Below, one piece after another: positions 34,270 to 43,871 of a stretch of DNA of 64,000 nt. The notes beneath the pieces are model-generated. The model was not told the origin of the DNA and searched no databases. It saw only the letters and a list, made by a program, of their open reading frames with translations. This stretch comes from Chitinophaga sp. YR627 (GTDB lineage: Bacteria > Bacteroidota > Bacteroidia > Chitinophagales > Chitinophagaceae), in contig NZ_FOUX01000001.1 in the NCBI RefSeq assembly GCF_900114995.1, positions 2,232,001 to 2,296,000 of the forward strand. Direction: 5' to 3'. The translations under genes were made by a program, and so were the position numbers. Each line of letters starts with the position of its first letter. Position 1 is the first letter of the stretch.

Positions 34270-35313
34270 CTAGTGCCGGAAAAATATCTCCGTTGCACCA
34301 TAGCCATAGCGGGGATGATATTCGTTAACGAACCTTTCTACCCCAGGTGTTTCCCTGAGAATAGCATGTATTTCATCCTTCAGTTTGCCTTTTCCGACCC
34401 CGTGAATGACAATCATACTGTGCTGGTGATGTGCAATCGCCAGTTCCATGTAATGGACAAATTCGTTCAGCTGTATCGCAAGGATCTCGATATTCTTCAG
34501 TCCTTTCCACTCCTTCACCAGCATCTCGATATGCAGGTCCAGTTCATACTTTGGCTGCTGAGGCGCTTCTGGCTGTACCTGTACGGCTGGTACACTGCCG
34601 CCGTTGCCGGCAGCGAAGGCCCCAACGCTCGCAGGATCGAAGTAAGGCTTGTCATTCTTACTCTTTTCCGGATACTTTTCGAACAACACCTGGGTCAGTG
34701 TAGCATCTCTTCTCGCCTGTAACTCGGATAACTGTAAGAACAGCTGTTTCGCCTTCGGCTTCCATGTTTTCGGGAAAGAAGGCGCCAGTTTATCGTTCTT
34801 TTCTTTCGGGAAAAAGACAAATTCAAGCCGCGGACTATCATTCAGCGACTCAAATAGCAGATCGGAGAGGTAAAAATTACTGAAGGGCTGGATCTCATTA
34901 CGGATCTCCAGTTCCATACTATTGCGCAGCCATACCTGAAAATTAAAACGGTATGCCTCGCTCGTTTCGTTGAGCAGGTGAAACTTCAGGGATTGTACAT
35001 GCTCTTCATATGCATCCAGACGGAATACCGGCAGGATGGAAAGGAACATACCTCTGCTCATACGGATATTGTCTTCGTATTTCTTCTTTTCCGGCTTAAT
35101 ATCATAGCCCTGGATCCGCTGTTGTGGTGGAGGCGGAGCCGGCTTCGGATTTGTAAAGCGATGAAAATACGGGAAATCGATCTGGTCCAGGTATACCGGA
35201 AAAGTCACCTTTCCCACTTCTACCATCACCATATCATTATTGATAATGTCTACGACTGTCCCCTCCTCTTTGGAATGCAGGAGTAATATCTTATCGCCAA
35301 TCTCAAACTTCAT
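34270..35313 (-). CDS. DUF2027 and Smr domain protein
   Basis: The start is placed at 35313 (MKFEIGDKILLLHSKEEG), nine codons inside the longest frame, because the DUF2027 domain begins there; 347 residues. The N-terminal SH3-like part (to about 60) is followed by a middle DUF2027 region (about 95-225), a Pro/Gln-rich linker (near 245-270) and a C-terminal Smr domain with ELDLHIEMLV and IVIHGVGKGKLKDEI. Smr domains are nucleases or nucleic-acid binders in MutS2 relatives; here the catalytic-type DLHIE and HGVGKGKL are intact. A DNA- or RNA-processing role is expected. Confidence 0.85.
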   Translation of the reverse strand: MKFEIGDKILLLHSKEEGTVVDIINNDMVMVEVGKVTFPVYLDQIDFPYFHRFTNPKPAPPPPQQRIQGYDIKPEKKKYEDNIRMSRGMFLSILPVFRLDAYEEHVQSLKFHLLNETSEAYRFNFQVWLRNSMELEIRNEIQPFSNFYLSDLLFESLNDSPRLEFVFFPKEKNDKLAPSFPKTWKPKAKQLFLQLSELQARRDATLTQVLFEKYPEKSKNDKPYFDPASVGAFAAGNGGSVPAVQVQPEAPQQPKYELDLHIEMLVKEWKGLKNIEILAIQLNEFVHYMELAIAHHQHSMIVIHGVGKGKLKDEIHAILRETPGVERFVNEYHPRYGYGATEIFFRH

Positions 35314-35398
35314 ACTTGCAATGCCGCGATGGTCATACAAATTTTATGGAACTGTTGTGAAAAAGCAGTCCACATCGCGAATAGCAAAGATAACTATC

Positions 35399-35654
35399 AA
35401 TTAGGAATTAGAATTAAGAATTAGGAACCGGGGTGAAAAGTGCTGAAAAGCAGTTTTAAGACAGACAATGCCATCCCCTGTACATAACACCTTATCAGTG
35501 TATGCCGGGTGAATGAAGGAATGAATAAGCAGATGATTATCAAAGTACTGTTATATCAGCAAACATAACACTTACCATCACGGTGTAATGTTGCACTCAC
35601 CGTAGATACATGTATAACCAGCTGCCTGCTGTTAATTCCTAATTCTTAATTAAA
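35399..35654. repeat. AT-rich inverted arms around a ~200-bp spacer
   Basis: AATTAGGAATTAGAATTAAG at 35401-35425 is matched by TTAATTCCTAATTCTTAATT at 35632-35652. The 343-base gap between the Smr and DoxX genes contains only this element; the spacer has no coding frame. Confidence 0.6.
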
Positions 35655-35655
35655 C

Positions 35656-36093
35656 TCATGCCGGGTGACGGCGCATATATTCGTCAAACGAAATGGGGCC
35701 GCTGCCCTCCACAAGGAAGAATAAAAGTAACAGCAGAACAAGGATAGAAAGGCCGGCTTCACCATGTACATTAAATAACCCCGTAGAGGTATGTACAAAA
35801 AAGATGGCGCCGATAAGGATGGGAATGTTGGCAAGGATAGCCACTCGCGTAAGTAAGCCGAAAATAATTAGTACTCCACCAGCCAGATGCGCAAAGACAA
35901 TGTAGTGAGCAAGCCAGAACGACATCACTGTGAGGACCGGATTTTCGTTGATCACAGATTTAAGAACATCGATATTTTGTATGAAAACCACCCCTTTGTA
36001 GAATAAAAAGACACCCAGGAGCACACGTATCACATCCAGCCAACGCGGATGATGCGTCTCCCCCCAACGGTCTATTCGTTGTAGTAGATTCAT
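35656..36093 (-). CDS. DoxX family membrane protein
   Basis: I set the start at ATG 36093 (MNLLQRIDRWGETHHPRW), giving 145 residues; a TTG seven codons earlier is possible. Four hydrophobic segments, with DVIRVLLGVFLFYKGVVF and ANIPILIGAIFFVHTS, fit the DoxX/SURF4 family. These small membrane proteins have been linked to redox or sulfur metabolism in other bacteria, but the role here is unknown. The stop lies inside one arm of the AT-rich repeat. It is a likely single-gene unit. Confidence 0.8.
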   Translation of the reverse strand: MNLLQRIDRWGETHHPRWLDVIRVLLGVFLFYKGVVFIQNIDVLKSVINENPVLTVMSFWLAHYIVFAHLAGGVLIIFGLLTRVAILANIPILIGAIFFVHTSTGLFNVHGEAGLSILVLLLLLFFLVEGSGPISFDEYMRRHPA

Positions 36094-36199
36094 AAAACAT
36101 GATTTTAGGATCAAAGAGCTAACCGAATATACGAAATAAAGTTGACTAAATCAATAGTCTGTATGACGGAAGCAACTATCTCCTAAAATGTTGATATCG

Positions 36200-37849
36200 T
36201 TATGCTTGTGCCAGCTTACTCCTCCTGTAGCTGTAACCAAAGTAGATCACCAGACCGATCAGCAGCCAGATGGAAAACACCACCCAGTTCCTGAAACCAA
36301 TCTCAGTCATCAGATAGAAACAACTCAGCAGTCCTAAAACAGGAATCAGTGACAATTTGTGGCGGATGGAAAGGAACGCAAATACCAGCGCTGCTACCAC
36401 AAAGAAGAAGAAAGGAATATTATGTTTCCACACCTCCCAGCCACCAGCAAATGAGAAACGCTGCGGCAGTTCATTGCGGAAAATGTATGCAAAAATGATA
36501 ATGATCGCCGGTACGATGAACTGACCATTGATATACGGCAGCCTGAAACGTTTTGAATGTGGGTCCTTCTCCTGTTTAGGCAACAACAATACGCCACCAC
36601 ATACCAGGATAAAGGCGAACAAAGTACCGATACTGGTCAGATCAGTCACCACCGTCAGGTTCAGGAACAAGGCAGGTACCCCTACCAGGAACCCTGTTAC
36701 GATCGTTGCAAAAGAAGGTGTTTTGAACTTTGGATGGATAGTGCTGAAACGCTTTGGCAACAAACCATCACGGCTCATACTCATCCAGATACGTGGCTGT
36801 CCGATCTGGAATACCAGCAATACGCTGGTCGTCGCAACAACCGCACTCACAGAGATCAGGAAACTCACCTTTGGCAGATTCACTGCATTGAACACAAATG
36901 CCAGCGGATCTTCTACTTTCAGCTGCGTGTAAGACACCATACCCGTCAGTACAAAGGCAATCAGAATATATAATACCGTACAGATGATCAGCGAGTAGAT
37001 CATCCCTTTGGGTAAATCCCGCTGCGGATTCGCGCACTCCTCTGCTGTCGTACTGATCGCATCAAAACCAATATAAGCAAAGAACACGGCAGATACGCCC
37101 TTAAGTACGCCCGAAAAACCATTCGGCATAAACGGCGTCCAGTTGTCCGTATTCACAAAGAACGCGCCTACAACGATTACAAAGAGTATCACCAGTATCT
37201 TCAGTCCCACCATGAAATTAGCACTACGCTTGCTCTCCCTGATACCTACAAAAGCCAGGTAAGTCACCAGCACCACAATAATAAATGCAGGCAGATTCAG
37301 GATCACCGGTAAACCAAATATATGCGGCGCAGCAGCATACAGTTCAGGTGACGCGCTATCGTAATTGCTCGTCAGCCACTCCGGGAAGGACAGATTCATG
37401 CCCAGTCCCTTTCCGACTCCCGCCAGCAGGTTATTAAAATACCCACTCCAGGAAATAGCTACCGCAATATTCCCGATGGCATATTCAAGGATCAAAGACC
37501 AGCCTATAATCCAGGCAGCTATTTCTCCGAATGTGACATAAGAATAAGTATATGCACTGCCCGATACCGGCACCCGGGATGCAAACTCCGCATAACAGAG
37601 TGCAGAAAATCCGCAGGTAATGGCAGTAATAATAAATAATAAGGAAACACCGGGGCCACCATGAAAAGATGCCTCACCGATCGTTGAGAAGATACCTGCA
37701 CCAATAACGGCGGCAATGCCCAGTGCAGTAAGGTCCTTCACCTTTAATACCTTGTTGAGTTCTCCCCCTCCATGCGCATCCGTTAAACCATCTTGAGCAT
37801 CTTTGAGTATACTGATAATAGATTTCTTACGAAAAAGCGATTTGGACAT
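36200..37849 (-). CDS. APC superfamily amino acid permease (cationic-type)
   Basis: 549 residues with about twelve to thirteen membrane helices. LTALGIAAVIGAGIFSTIGE in helix 1 carries the unwound GAGIF substrate-binding motif. The helix-2 AEFASRVPVSGSAYTYSYV and the loop FFAYIGFDAISTTAEE are typical of the cationic amino acid transporter (CAT/YfnA-like) branch. It imports amino acids coupled to protons or exchange. It stands alone, with a hairpin (37976-38016) belonging to the next gene upstream. The exact substrate cannot be read. Confidence 0.9.
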   Translation of the reverse strand: MSKSLFRKKSIISILKDAQDGLTDAHGGGELNKVLKVKDLTALGIAAVIGAGIFSTIGEASFHGGPGVSLLFIITAITCGFSALCYAEFASRVPVSGSAYTYSYVTFGEIAAWIIGWSLILEYAIGNIAVAISWSGYFNNLLAGVGKGLGMNLSFPEWLTSNYDSASPELYAAAPHIFGLPVILNLPAFIIVVLVTYLAFVGIRESKRSANFMVGLKILVILFVIVVGAFFVNTDNWTPFMPNGFSGVLKGVSAVFFAYIGFDAISTTAEECANPQRDLPKGMIYSLIICTVLYILIAFVLTGMVSYTQLKVEDPLAFVFNAVNLPKVSFLISVSAVVATTSVLLVFQIGQPRIWMSMSRDGLLPKRFSTIHPKFKTPSFATIVTGFLVGVPALFLNLTVVTDLTSIGTLFAFILVCGGVLLLPKQEKDPHSKRFRLPYINGQFIVPAIIIIFAYIFRNELPQRFSFAGGWEVWKHNIPFFFFVVAALVFAFLSIRHKLSLIPVLGLLSCFYLMTEIGFRNWVVFSIWLLIGLVIYFGYSYRRSKLAQA

Positions 37850-37975
37850 CAGGTAATTAGGTTCAGGTTTAGCTAATGCGCGAATATATATAAATTAGCC
37901 GATAAGCAAACTCTCACCCGGCTTTTGATTGTAAAAAACGCTGTTGCGGACAAAAATCCCTGTATATACGCGCCT

Positions 37976-38016
37976 AAAAAAGCAAAAGGCCATCCGCTTA
38001 CGACGGACAGCCTCCA
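37976..38016 (-). terminator. terminator of the biotin-lipid A-RNase R run
   Basis: On the minus strand AGGCTGTCCG and CGGATGGCCT form an interrupted stem, followed by TTTTGCTTTTTT. It lies about 37 bases past the polyprenyl synthase stop. Confidence 0.65.
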
Positions 38017-38052
38017 TTATCTGCAATAATATTACGATAGGTTGTTAGTTGC

Positions 38053-39024
38053 TTAGTGTTCGCGATTCAACAGGAAATTCGCCAGTTCGATCAACGGCGC
38101 CTTCCTCGCAGACAGCACTGCTATGCTCTCCAGGTGTTCAAACGCTAATTGCTGAAAACGGTCTTTTTCCTTTTCCGCCCAGGCATCCACCTTACAGTCA
38201 TGGAACAATTCCAGGACCTGGTTCACTTTGTCGTCCGGACTGGTCGCCAGTAACTCTTTCAATTTCTGATGCTGTGCCGGATTACACAGTTCCAGCGCTT
38301 TCAGCAACAGGAATGTTTTCTTATTCACCAGGATATCTCCCCCCTGTTGTTTACCGAATTTCTCCGGATCGCCAAAGGCATCCAGGTAGTCGTCCTGGAT
38401 CTGGAAAGCTATACCGATATTCTTACCAAACTCGTAAATATGCTGCTGATTATAATCACTACCACCACCGATGATGGCGCCCATTTGCAGACTCGCAGCC
38501 AGCAATACAGAAGTTTTCAGCGCGATCATCTTCACATAGTCATCATATTTCACCTGTTCAGGTTCCATTTCTTCGAAGTCCATATCGATCTGCTGTCCTT
38601 CGCACACTTCAATAGCGGCTTTGTTAAAAGCTGTGATGAGCTTCTGCTTGTAATGCGGTTGTACCTTGTTCAGGTACTCATATACTTTGATCAGCATCAC
38701 ATCGCCGGCCAGGATAGCAGCCGTATCACCATACAGGGTATGTACAGTTGGCTGATTACGGCGCAACGGCGCTTTATCCATAATATCGTCATGCACCAGG
38801 GTAAAGTTATGGAACAGTTCAACGGCAGTACCGACATGAAAAGCATCCGGGTGGATCTCGTCAAACAGTTCATTCCCCATAATAGACAATATTGGTCTGA
38901 TGCGCTTGCCGCCTATATTTAATATATGACTGGCAGCGTCATAGAGTTTCTTTGGCTCTTTCGGGAAATGTTCCTTGCTGAAATGTTCTCCAAACTGTAT
39001 GGTTAGATCTTTGAATGAATGCAT
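38053..39024 (-). CDS. polyprenyl diphosphate synthase
   Basis: 323 residues with GGKRIRPIL, the first Asp-rich motif LVHDDIMD and the second FQIQDDYLDAFGD. The family condenses isopentenyl diphosphate units head-to-tail on an allylic primer to make C15 to C40 or longer chains for quinones, carotenoids or carrier lipids. The chain length is not clear from sequence, though the residues just before the first motif (AVELFHNFTL) have bulky side chains that suggest a short-chain product. Last gene of the minus-strand run that begins with bioD; gap of 36 bases to rnr. Confidence 0.9.
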   Translation of the reverse strand: MHSFKDLTIQFGEHFSKEHFPKEPKKLYDAASHILNIGGKRIRPILSIMGNELFDEIHPDAFHVGTAVELFHNFTLVHDDIMDKAPLRRNQPTVHTLYGDTAAILAGDVMLIKVYEYLNKVQPHYKQKLITAFNKAAIEVCEGQQIDMDFEEMEPEQVKYDDYVKMIALKTSVLLAASLQMGAIIGGGSDYNQQHIYEFGKNIGIAFQIQDDYLDAFGDPEKFGKQQGGDILVNKKTFLLLKALELCNPAQHQKLKELLATSPDDKVNQVLELFHDCKVDAWAEKEKDRFQQLAFEHLESIAVLSARKAPLIELANFLLNREH

Positions 39025-39060
39025 GGTGTGATATCTATAAACGGCTCTAAGTTATATAAA

Positions 39061-41178
39061 TTATGACTTTTTACGGGAAGAGGCTCCCGGCTTCTTTCCG
39101 GATGCCGGTTTCTTCTTCGAAGTAGTTTCTTTCTTTTTGCCTTTTGGCGCTCTGGACGATTTCTTGTCTGTAGCCGGTTTACGGGCAGACCTTACTCTTC
39201 CACCAGCGAATATATCATCCGCACTGCCTTCTGGCTCTACCAGGTCATAGTCCAGCTGGCGTTTCACCAGATTGGCGGCTACTACCTGTATCCTTACTTT
39301 ATCACCTATACGGATCTTTTTACCGGTAAAGGAACCTACCAGAGAATATTCGTTCTCATCGTAGACAAACTCGTCTTTAGTGGTCATACTGTGAATGCTT
39401 ACCAGTCCTTCACATTTGGTATCTACCGTTTCCACCCAGAAACCAAAGTGAGCCACACCGCTTACCACACCGTCGAACTCCTCTCCGATGTACTGCTGCA
39501 TGTATTCCACCTGTTTGTATTTGTTAGCCGCTCTTTCCGCTTCCATGGCCTTACGTTCCATTTCGGAGGAGTGCTTACATTTCTTTTCCATCTGCTTGTC
39601 CGGATGGATATCGTGGGACAGGCATTGCTGCAATACACGATGTACCAGTACGTCCGGATAACGGCGGATAGGTGAAGTAAAGTGACAATAGTGTTCGAAG
39701 CCCAGTCCGTAGTGACCAATATCATCTGTCGTATAAGCAGCTTTCGCCATTGTACGGATACCCAGGGTCTCCAGTACATGCTGTTCCGGTTTACCATGGG
39801 CCAGCTGCAACATTTCGTTGAAGGAGCGGGCCAGTTTCTCCAGATTATCGACTTCCAGCCTGTGACCAAATTTGCGGGCAAAAGCGGAGAACATTTTCAG
39901 TTTTTCTTCATCCGGCGTATCGTGCACACGGTATGGGAATGGTACGTGCTGGTTGGTACCGATACGGATATTATATACGTATTCCGCAACAGTTCTGTTA
40001 GCAAGCAACATCAGTTCCTCGATCAGCTGGTGCGCTTCCTTGCTTTCTTTGATCACAATGCCTATCGGCTTCGCGTTTTCGTCCAGCTGGAAACGTACTT
40101 CCTGGGAAGAGAAATTGATCGCGCCATTCTCAAAACGCAGCTTGCGCAGGGTCTGGGAGATCGTATTCAGCAACAGTACCTCATCCTTATAAGGTCCCTC
40201 TCCTGTTTCGATGACCTCCTGTACCTGTTCGTATGTAAAACGGTGATCGGAATGGATCACGGTACGGCCAATCCAGTGTTCCTTGATCTCTCCCTTCTCA
40301 TTCATCTTGAAGACAGCAGAGAAAGTCAGTTTATCTTCATGCGGACGCAGGGAACAGAGCTCATTGGAGATCTTTTCAGGCAACATCGGCAGTACACGGT
40401 CTGGCAGGTAAACAGAGGTAGCACGTTTATCGGCCTCTTTATCGAGGGCGGTATCCGGCTGTACATAATGGCTGACATCAGCGATGTGTACCCCTACTTC
40501 ATACCAGTTGCCACGGAGTTTACGGATAGAGATGGCGTCATCAAAGTCCTTCGCGTCTACCGGGTCAATGGTAAAGGTGAGTACCTTACGGAAGTCCTTA
40601 CGTTTCTTCACTTCTTCCGCATCGATGTTCTCTTTGATCTCATTCAGCTCTTTCAGCACTTCGTCCGGGAAGCTCAGCGGGAATCCGCTTTCGATCAGGA
40701 TCTCCTTCATGGCCAGGTCATTGGTGTTGCTGGCATCCAGCACTTCCACGACTTCCCCTACCGGCTTGCGGGTCTTTTCGCCCCAGGCCACCACACGTAC
40801 TACGGCTTTATCACCGTTCTTCGCATCCTTCAGGGAATTGGCCGGAATATATATATCGGGCATGAACAGCCCTTTTTCCGGTATCAGGAAAGCAAAGCCT
40901 TTGTTGACCTGCAGACTACCGGTGAATTCGATCTTTTTACGTTTAATGATCTCCGTTATCACACCTTCCATACGGCCTTCGTTCTTGCCCTGTTTGATCA
41001 CATCGACAAGCACTTCATCTCCATCAAGCGCGGTGTTGAGATTTTTCTGGCGGACCATTACATCCTTCTCCTGTCCTTCGATAATTACAAAGGACATCCC
41101 GGAGCGGGTTATCTGAACAGTACCCCTGAAGGTTTTCTTCTGGCTACTGTGTTTTTGAGGTTTTTTCTTTTTTGTCAT
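39061..41178 (-). CDS. rnr: ribonuclease R
   Basis: 705 residues. The N-terminal cold-shock-like domains come first, then the RNB catalytic domain with TIDPVDAKDFDDAIS, whose Asp residues bind Mg2+, and TSPIRRYPDVLVHR. The C-terminal S1 domain (GVVSGVAHFGFWVE…) and a Lys/Ser-rich basic tail follow. It degrades structured RNA 3' to 5' and helps clean mRNA and rRNA, including tmRNA-tagged messages (smpB is elsewhere in the window). Eleven bases follow lpxK, in line with one operon. Confidence 0.95.
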   Translation of the reverse strand: MTKKKKPQKHSSQKKTFRGTVQITRSGMSFVIIEGQEKDVMVRQKNLNTALDGDEVLVDVIKQGKNEGRMEGVITEIIKRKKIEFTGSLQVNKGFAFLIPEKGLFMPDIYIPANSLKDAKNGDKAVVRVVAWGEKTRKPVGEVVEVLDASNTNDLAMKEILIESGFPLSFPDEVLKELNEIKENIDAEEVKKRKDFRKVLTFTIDPVDAKDFDDAISIRKLRGNWYEVGVHIADVSHYVQPDTALDKEADKRATSVYLPDRVLPMLPEKISNELCSLRPHEDKLTFSAVFKMNEKGEIKEHWIGRTVIHSDHRFTYEQVQEVIETGEGPYKDEVLLLNTISQTLRKLRFENGAINFSSQEVRFQLDENAKPIGIVIKESKEAHQLIEELMLLANRTVAEYVYNIRIGTNQHVPFPYRVHDTPDEEKLKMFSAFARKFGHRLEVDNLEKLARSFNEMLQLAHGKPEQHVLETLGIRTMAKAAYTTDDIGHYGLGFEHYCHFTSPIRRYPDVLVHRVLQQCLSHDIHPDKQMEKKCKHSSEMERKAMEAERAANKYKQVEYMQQYIGEEFDGVVSGVAHFGFWVETVDTKCEGLVSIHSMTTKDEFVYDENEYSLVGSFTGKKIRIGDKVRIQVVAANLVKRQLDYDLVEPEGSADDIFAGGRVRSARKPATDKKSSRAPKGKKKETTSKKKPASGKKPGASSRKKS

Positions 41179-41189
41179 TCTCGTAACGT

Positions 41190-42257
41190 TTAATCATGGT
41201 TACTTCCAAACTGATCCACGTAAGTAAAAATATAATTATTAAATGAATCTCCTTCCCCGAAGAGGAAAGATATTTCCACCGGCATAACGGCGATGGGTAA
41301 ATTCAAAGGACGCAGCTGTTCTGAGAGCAGTTGTAGTCTGACAGCGTCTTTTTCAGTTGTAACCACCAGTTTATTGCTACCGGGCAGGTTGTCCAGTTCC
41401 CGGTGTATTTTCTCCAGATCAGGGACGGAATAGTAATAGTGATCCGGGAAAGAGAGCAGAAACACGCTTTTATAGCTTTCTTTCAATCGCTGTAAAAGGG
41501 GTTCCGGTCTTGCGATACCGCAAACGAGCAGTATGGTGGTATCGGCAGGTGCTACTACCGGTGTGCCGCTGAACATATCATATAAGTCGCCATAGGTCAG
41601 AGAAGTAAAAAACAGTTGCTGATGTGGCAGAGGAGCGATCTCCTGCCGGATGGCGGCTTTCTCGGTATCGGACAGTTGCGGCGGGCACTTGGATACAATG
41701 ATACAATTGGCCCTTTCATAGCCCTTGCGGCCTTCGCGGAGGCGACCAAAAGGTACTACATGGTCTTTGGTGAAACGGCGGCCGTATTCGGTGATCAGGA
41801 TGTTCTGACCTGGTTTTACGGAACGGTGCTGGAAGGCATCGTCCAGCAATATAACCTGTGTTTCGGGCCGTTCACCCAGCAGCTGGGGTATGGCCAGCAT
41901 GCGTTCTTCGCCTACGCAGACCGCTATTTCGGGAAACTTCTGATGGAACTGCATCGGTTCGTCTCCCAGCTGAGCGGCGGTACTGGTCGTATCGGCCAGC
42001 AGGTAACCGCTGGTACGCCGGTTGTATCCCCGGCTGAGGGTGGCTACCTGGTGATTATCTTTCAAGAGCTTAATGAGGTACTCCACATGAGGGGTCTTAC
42101 CCGTACCGCCTACGGACAGGTTGCCCACTGCTATCACAGGCAGGTCAAACTCCACCGCCGTCAGCATATTACTGTCGTACAAGCGGTTACGTACCCACAT
42201 TACCAGTCCATACAGCAGTGAAAAGGGGTATAATAAGACTTTCAGGTGTTTCAGCAT
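41190..42257 (-). CDS. lpxK: tetraacyldisaccharide 4'-kinase
   Basis: 355 residues with GNLSVGGTGKTP, the P-loop of LpxK, and LATLSRGYNRRTSGY followed by GDEPM and LLDDAFQHRSV, all family signatures. It phosphorylates the 4' position of the lipid A precursor at the inner membrane. N-terminal hydrophobic stretch (LLYPFSLLYGLVMWVR) for membrane attachment. It begins one base after the 5-FCL stop, showing tight coupling. Confidence 0.95.
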   Translation of the reverse strand: MLKHLKVLLYPFSLLYGLVMWVRNRLYDSNMLTAVEFDLPVIAVGNLSVGGTGKTPHVEYLIKLLKDNHQVATLSRGYNRRTSGYLLADTTSTAAQLGDEPMQFHQKFPEIAVCVGEERMLAIPQLLGERPETQVILLDDAFQHRSVKPGQNILITEYGRRFTKDHVVPFGRLREGRKGYERANCIIVSKCPPQLSDTEKAAIRQEIAPLPHQQLFFTSLTYGDLYDMFSGTPVVAPADTTILLVCGIARPEPLLQRLKESYKSVFLLSFPDHYYYSVPDLEKIHRELDNLPGSNKLVVTTEKDAVRLQLLSEQLRPLNLPIAVMPVEISFLFGEGDSFNNYIFTYVDQFGSNHD

Positions 42258-42258
42258 T

Positions 42259-42840
42259 TTAGCTCTTTTTGAAATAGTAAATTGTTTGCGGCGTCACGAC
42301 CATATCCAGCGGAACGTCGTTTTCGCCGGCATCGGCAATGGCCTCCACTGGTTCGAATAATGATAATCCGATAGTAGTCACCGTTGGCGAACATTGTTTC
42401 AGGAAACGGTCGTACATCCCTTTTCCGTATCCGACCCGCTGTCCTTTTTTATCGAAAGCGAGCATAGGAACGAATACCAGGTCCATTTCGGCAGGCAGCA
42501 ATGTAATGCCTCCGGCAGGTTCAGGTATCCCGTAAGCGTTCTTTACCAGCACCGTATCCGGTTTCCAGAGGAAGTGCTCCATGGTTGCATTACGCATATC
42601 CGATCTGGACAATGCCCATTGCAAAGCAGGATAAGCCTCCCTGGCCCAGTCCACCAGTGCGTGTGTGTCCGCTTCTTTCTTTTCAGTGATGGGAAGAAAA
42701 ATGTGTGCCATGCTGAAATTGCTGTAATCCAGCAGCCGGCATTGTTGCAGTAACTCCCGGTTAAGGGTGGCAATCACATCGTCCGGAAGATTCAAACGTT
42801 TTTCCAGGTATTCCTTTCGTATATCCTTTTTTGTTAACAA
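42259..42840 (-). CDS. 5-formyltetrahydrofolate cyclo-ligase
   Basis: 193 residues, with the late signature QRVGYGKGMYDRF (ATP-binding GxGKGxYDR) and the opening KKDIRKEYLEKRLNL. It converts 5-formyl-THF to 5,10-methenyl-THF using ATP, returning the stored folate to the one-carbon pool. It starts five bases after the bioD stop and ends one base before lpxK. The neighbours share no pathway, so co-expression is likely a house-keeping arrangement. Confidence 0.92.
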   Translation of the reverse strand: MLTKKDIRKEYLEKRLNLPDDVIATLNRELLQQCRLLDYSNFSMAHIFLPITEKKEADTHALVDWAREAYPALQWALSRSDMRNATMEHFLWKPDTVLVKNAYGIPEPAGGITLLPAEMDLVFVPMLAFDKKGQRVGYGKGMYDRFLKQCSPTVTTIGLSLFEPVEAIADAGENDVPLDMVVTPQTIYYFKKS

Positions 42841-42845
42841 GTGGA

Positions 42846-43478
42846 TCAGAATTGCCCCAAAGATAGCTTTTCTGCCTGTTCCTTCACAAATGCCCTGTCA
42901 ACCAGTGCAGTGTGAGGGATCCTTCCCAAAAGCGGATATCCGCTCCATCCCACAACCTCCGTCTCATTGGTATGATATTCTCCACTGAAGATCCACCCCA
43001 AAACAGGGATACCGCGTTGTTTTAGTACCTGTGCCGTCAGTAATGCGTGGTTAATACTCCCCAGATAATTCTGGCTCACAATAATGACGCTGGCTTTTAG
43101 TTGCGCTATAAAGTCGATAGTAAAGATCTGCTCTGTTAACGGTACCATCAGTCCGCCGGCGCCTTCAATCACCAAAGGTCGGCCGGAAGGCTGCATTCCC
43201 CCTGCCTGTGCCACCACACTGTCCACGTCGATCTGAATGTTTTCCATTCTGGCCGCCAGGTGTGGCGAAGCCGGGGCTTCCAGTCGATAAGCTTCCGGGT
43301 GACACACGGTCACAGGATTGGATATCAGACTTTTCACCGTATCAGTATCCGTCCCTTCTGATAACCCACTCTGTATTGGTTTCCAGTAATCTGCCTGTAG
43401 TGCTTCCACTACACAGGCGGAGGTCACTGTTTTCCCTACCCCGGTCCCTATACCGGTAATAAATATCCGCTGACTCAT
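42846..43478 (-). CDS. bioD: dethiobiotin synthase
   Basis: Start at ATG 43478 (MSQRIFITGIGTGVGKT); an upstream TTG adds three residues only. 210 residues. The P-loop GIGTGVGKTVTS and the substrate-loop YWKPIQSG are intact, as is VIEGAGGLMVPL. It closes the ureido ring of biotin using CO2 and ATP. First gene of the five-gene minus-strand run. No other bio gene is in the window. Biotin feeds AccD's complex and the acyl-CoA carboxylase encoded elsewhere here. Confidence 0.95.
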   Translation of the reverse strand: MSQRIFITGIGTGVGKTVTSACVVEALQADYWKPIQSGLSEGTDTDTVKSLISNPVTVCHPEAYRLEAPASPHLAARMENIQIDVDSVVAQAGGMQPSGRPLVIEGAGGLMVPLTEQIFTIDFIAQLKASVIIVSQNYLGSINHALLTAQVLKQRGIPVLGWIFSGEYHTNETEVVGWSGYPLLGRIPHTALVDRAFVKEQAEKLSLGQF

Positions 43479-43649
43479 GACATGCAAAGATAGTATAATA
43501 GGTATTAGGTTGTTCCTCTGTCAGAAACCTTCGGGGATTGGTTTCAGTTTTGGGCTTTCCACTCTTAATACCTGAAATATGTAAAAGGTAACCCTCTTAA
43601 TAATATCTGCGTATTTACGATGATTCATAGATAAGCTGTAGATAATTCG

Positions 43650-43716
43650 TAGATAACCCGTATATACTCCATTCTTACAGGTACGGATTATCTACGGCTT
43701 ATATACGGGTTATCTA
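43650..43716. repeat. 16-bp perfect inverted repeat with TAGATAA boxes
   Basis: TAGATAACCCGTATAT (43650-43665) is exactly complementary to ATATACGGGTTATCTA (43701-43716). Extra boxes occur at about 43638 (TAGATAAT) and 43686 (ATTATCTA), so at least four half-sites lie within 80 bases. It is in the gap between bioD and the cystathionine beta-synthase, where it could be an operator for either. Confidence 0.6.
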
Positions 43717-43816
43717 CATCTTATATACTGGTAATCAATAATATACAGCAAATATTAAGAACAGTATGGATGCAATTCGTCAGGAATCACCCCTATCCCG
43801 GAAAATAAACCCAGAC

Positions 43817-43871
43817 ATAACGCATACATGCTTCATACACGACGCATATACGACGCATACACGACGCATCT
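43817..43871 (+). repeat. short tandem repeat of ACGACGCATA type
   Basis: Three good units (ACGACGCATA/C) and a weaker one upstream with an 11-13 base period, just 5' of the cystathionine beta-synthase start. It is in frame with a longer artefactual upstream reading frame. Confidence 0.6.

Noticed and set aside
34102..34722. 206-residue plus-strand frame
   Set aside because: It runs through the end of rnpB and antisense to the Smr gene; no domain sense and no start context.
39682..41193. 503-residue plus-strand frame antisense to rnr
   Set aside because: Composition rich in Phe, Tyr and His with no motif; it is the complement shadow of the conserved RNase R gene.
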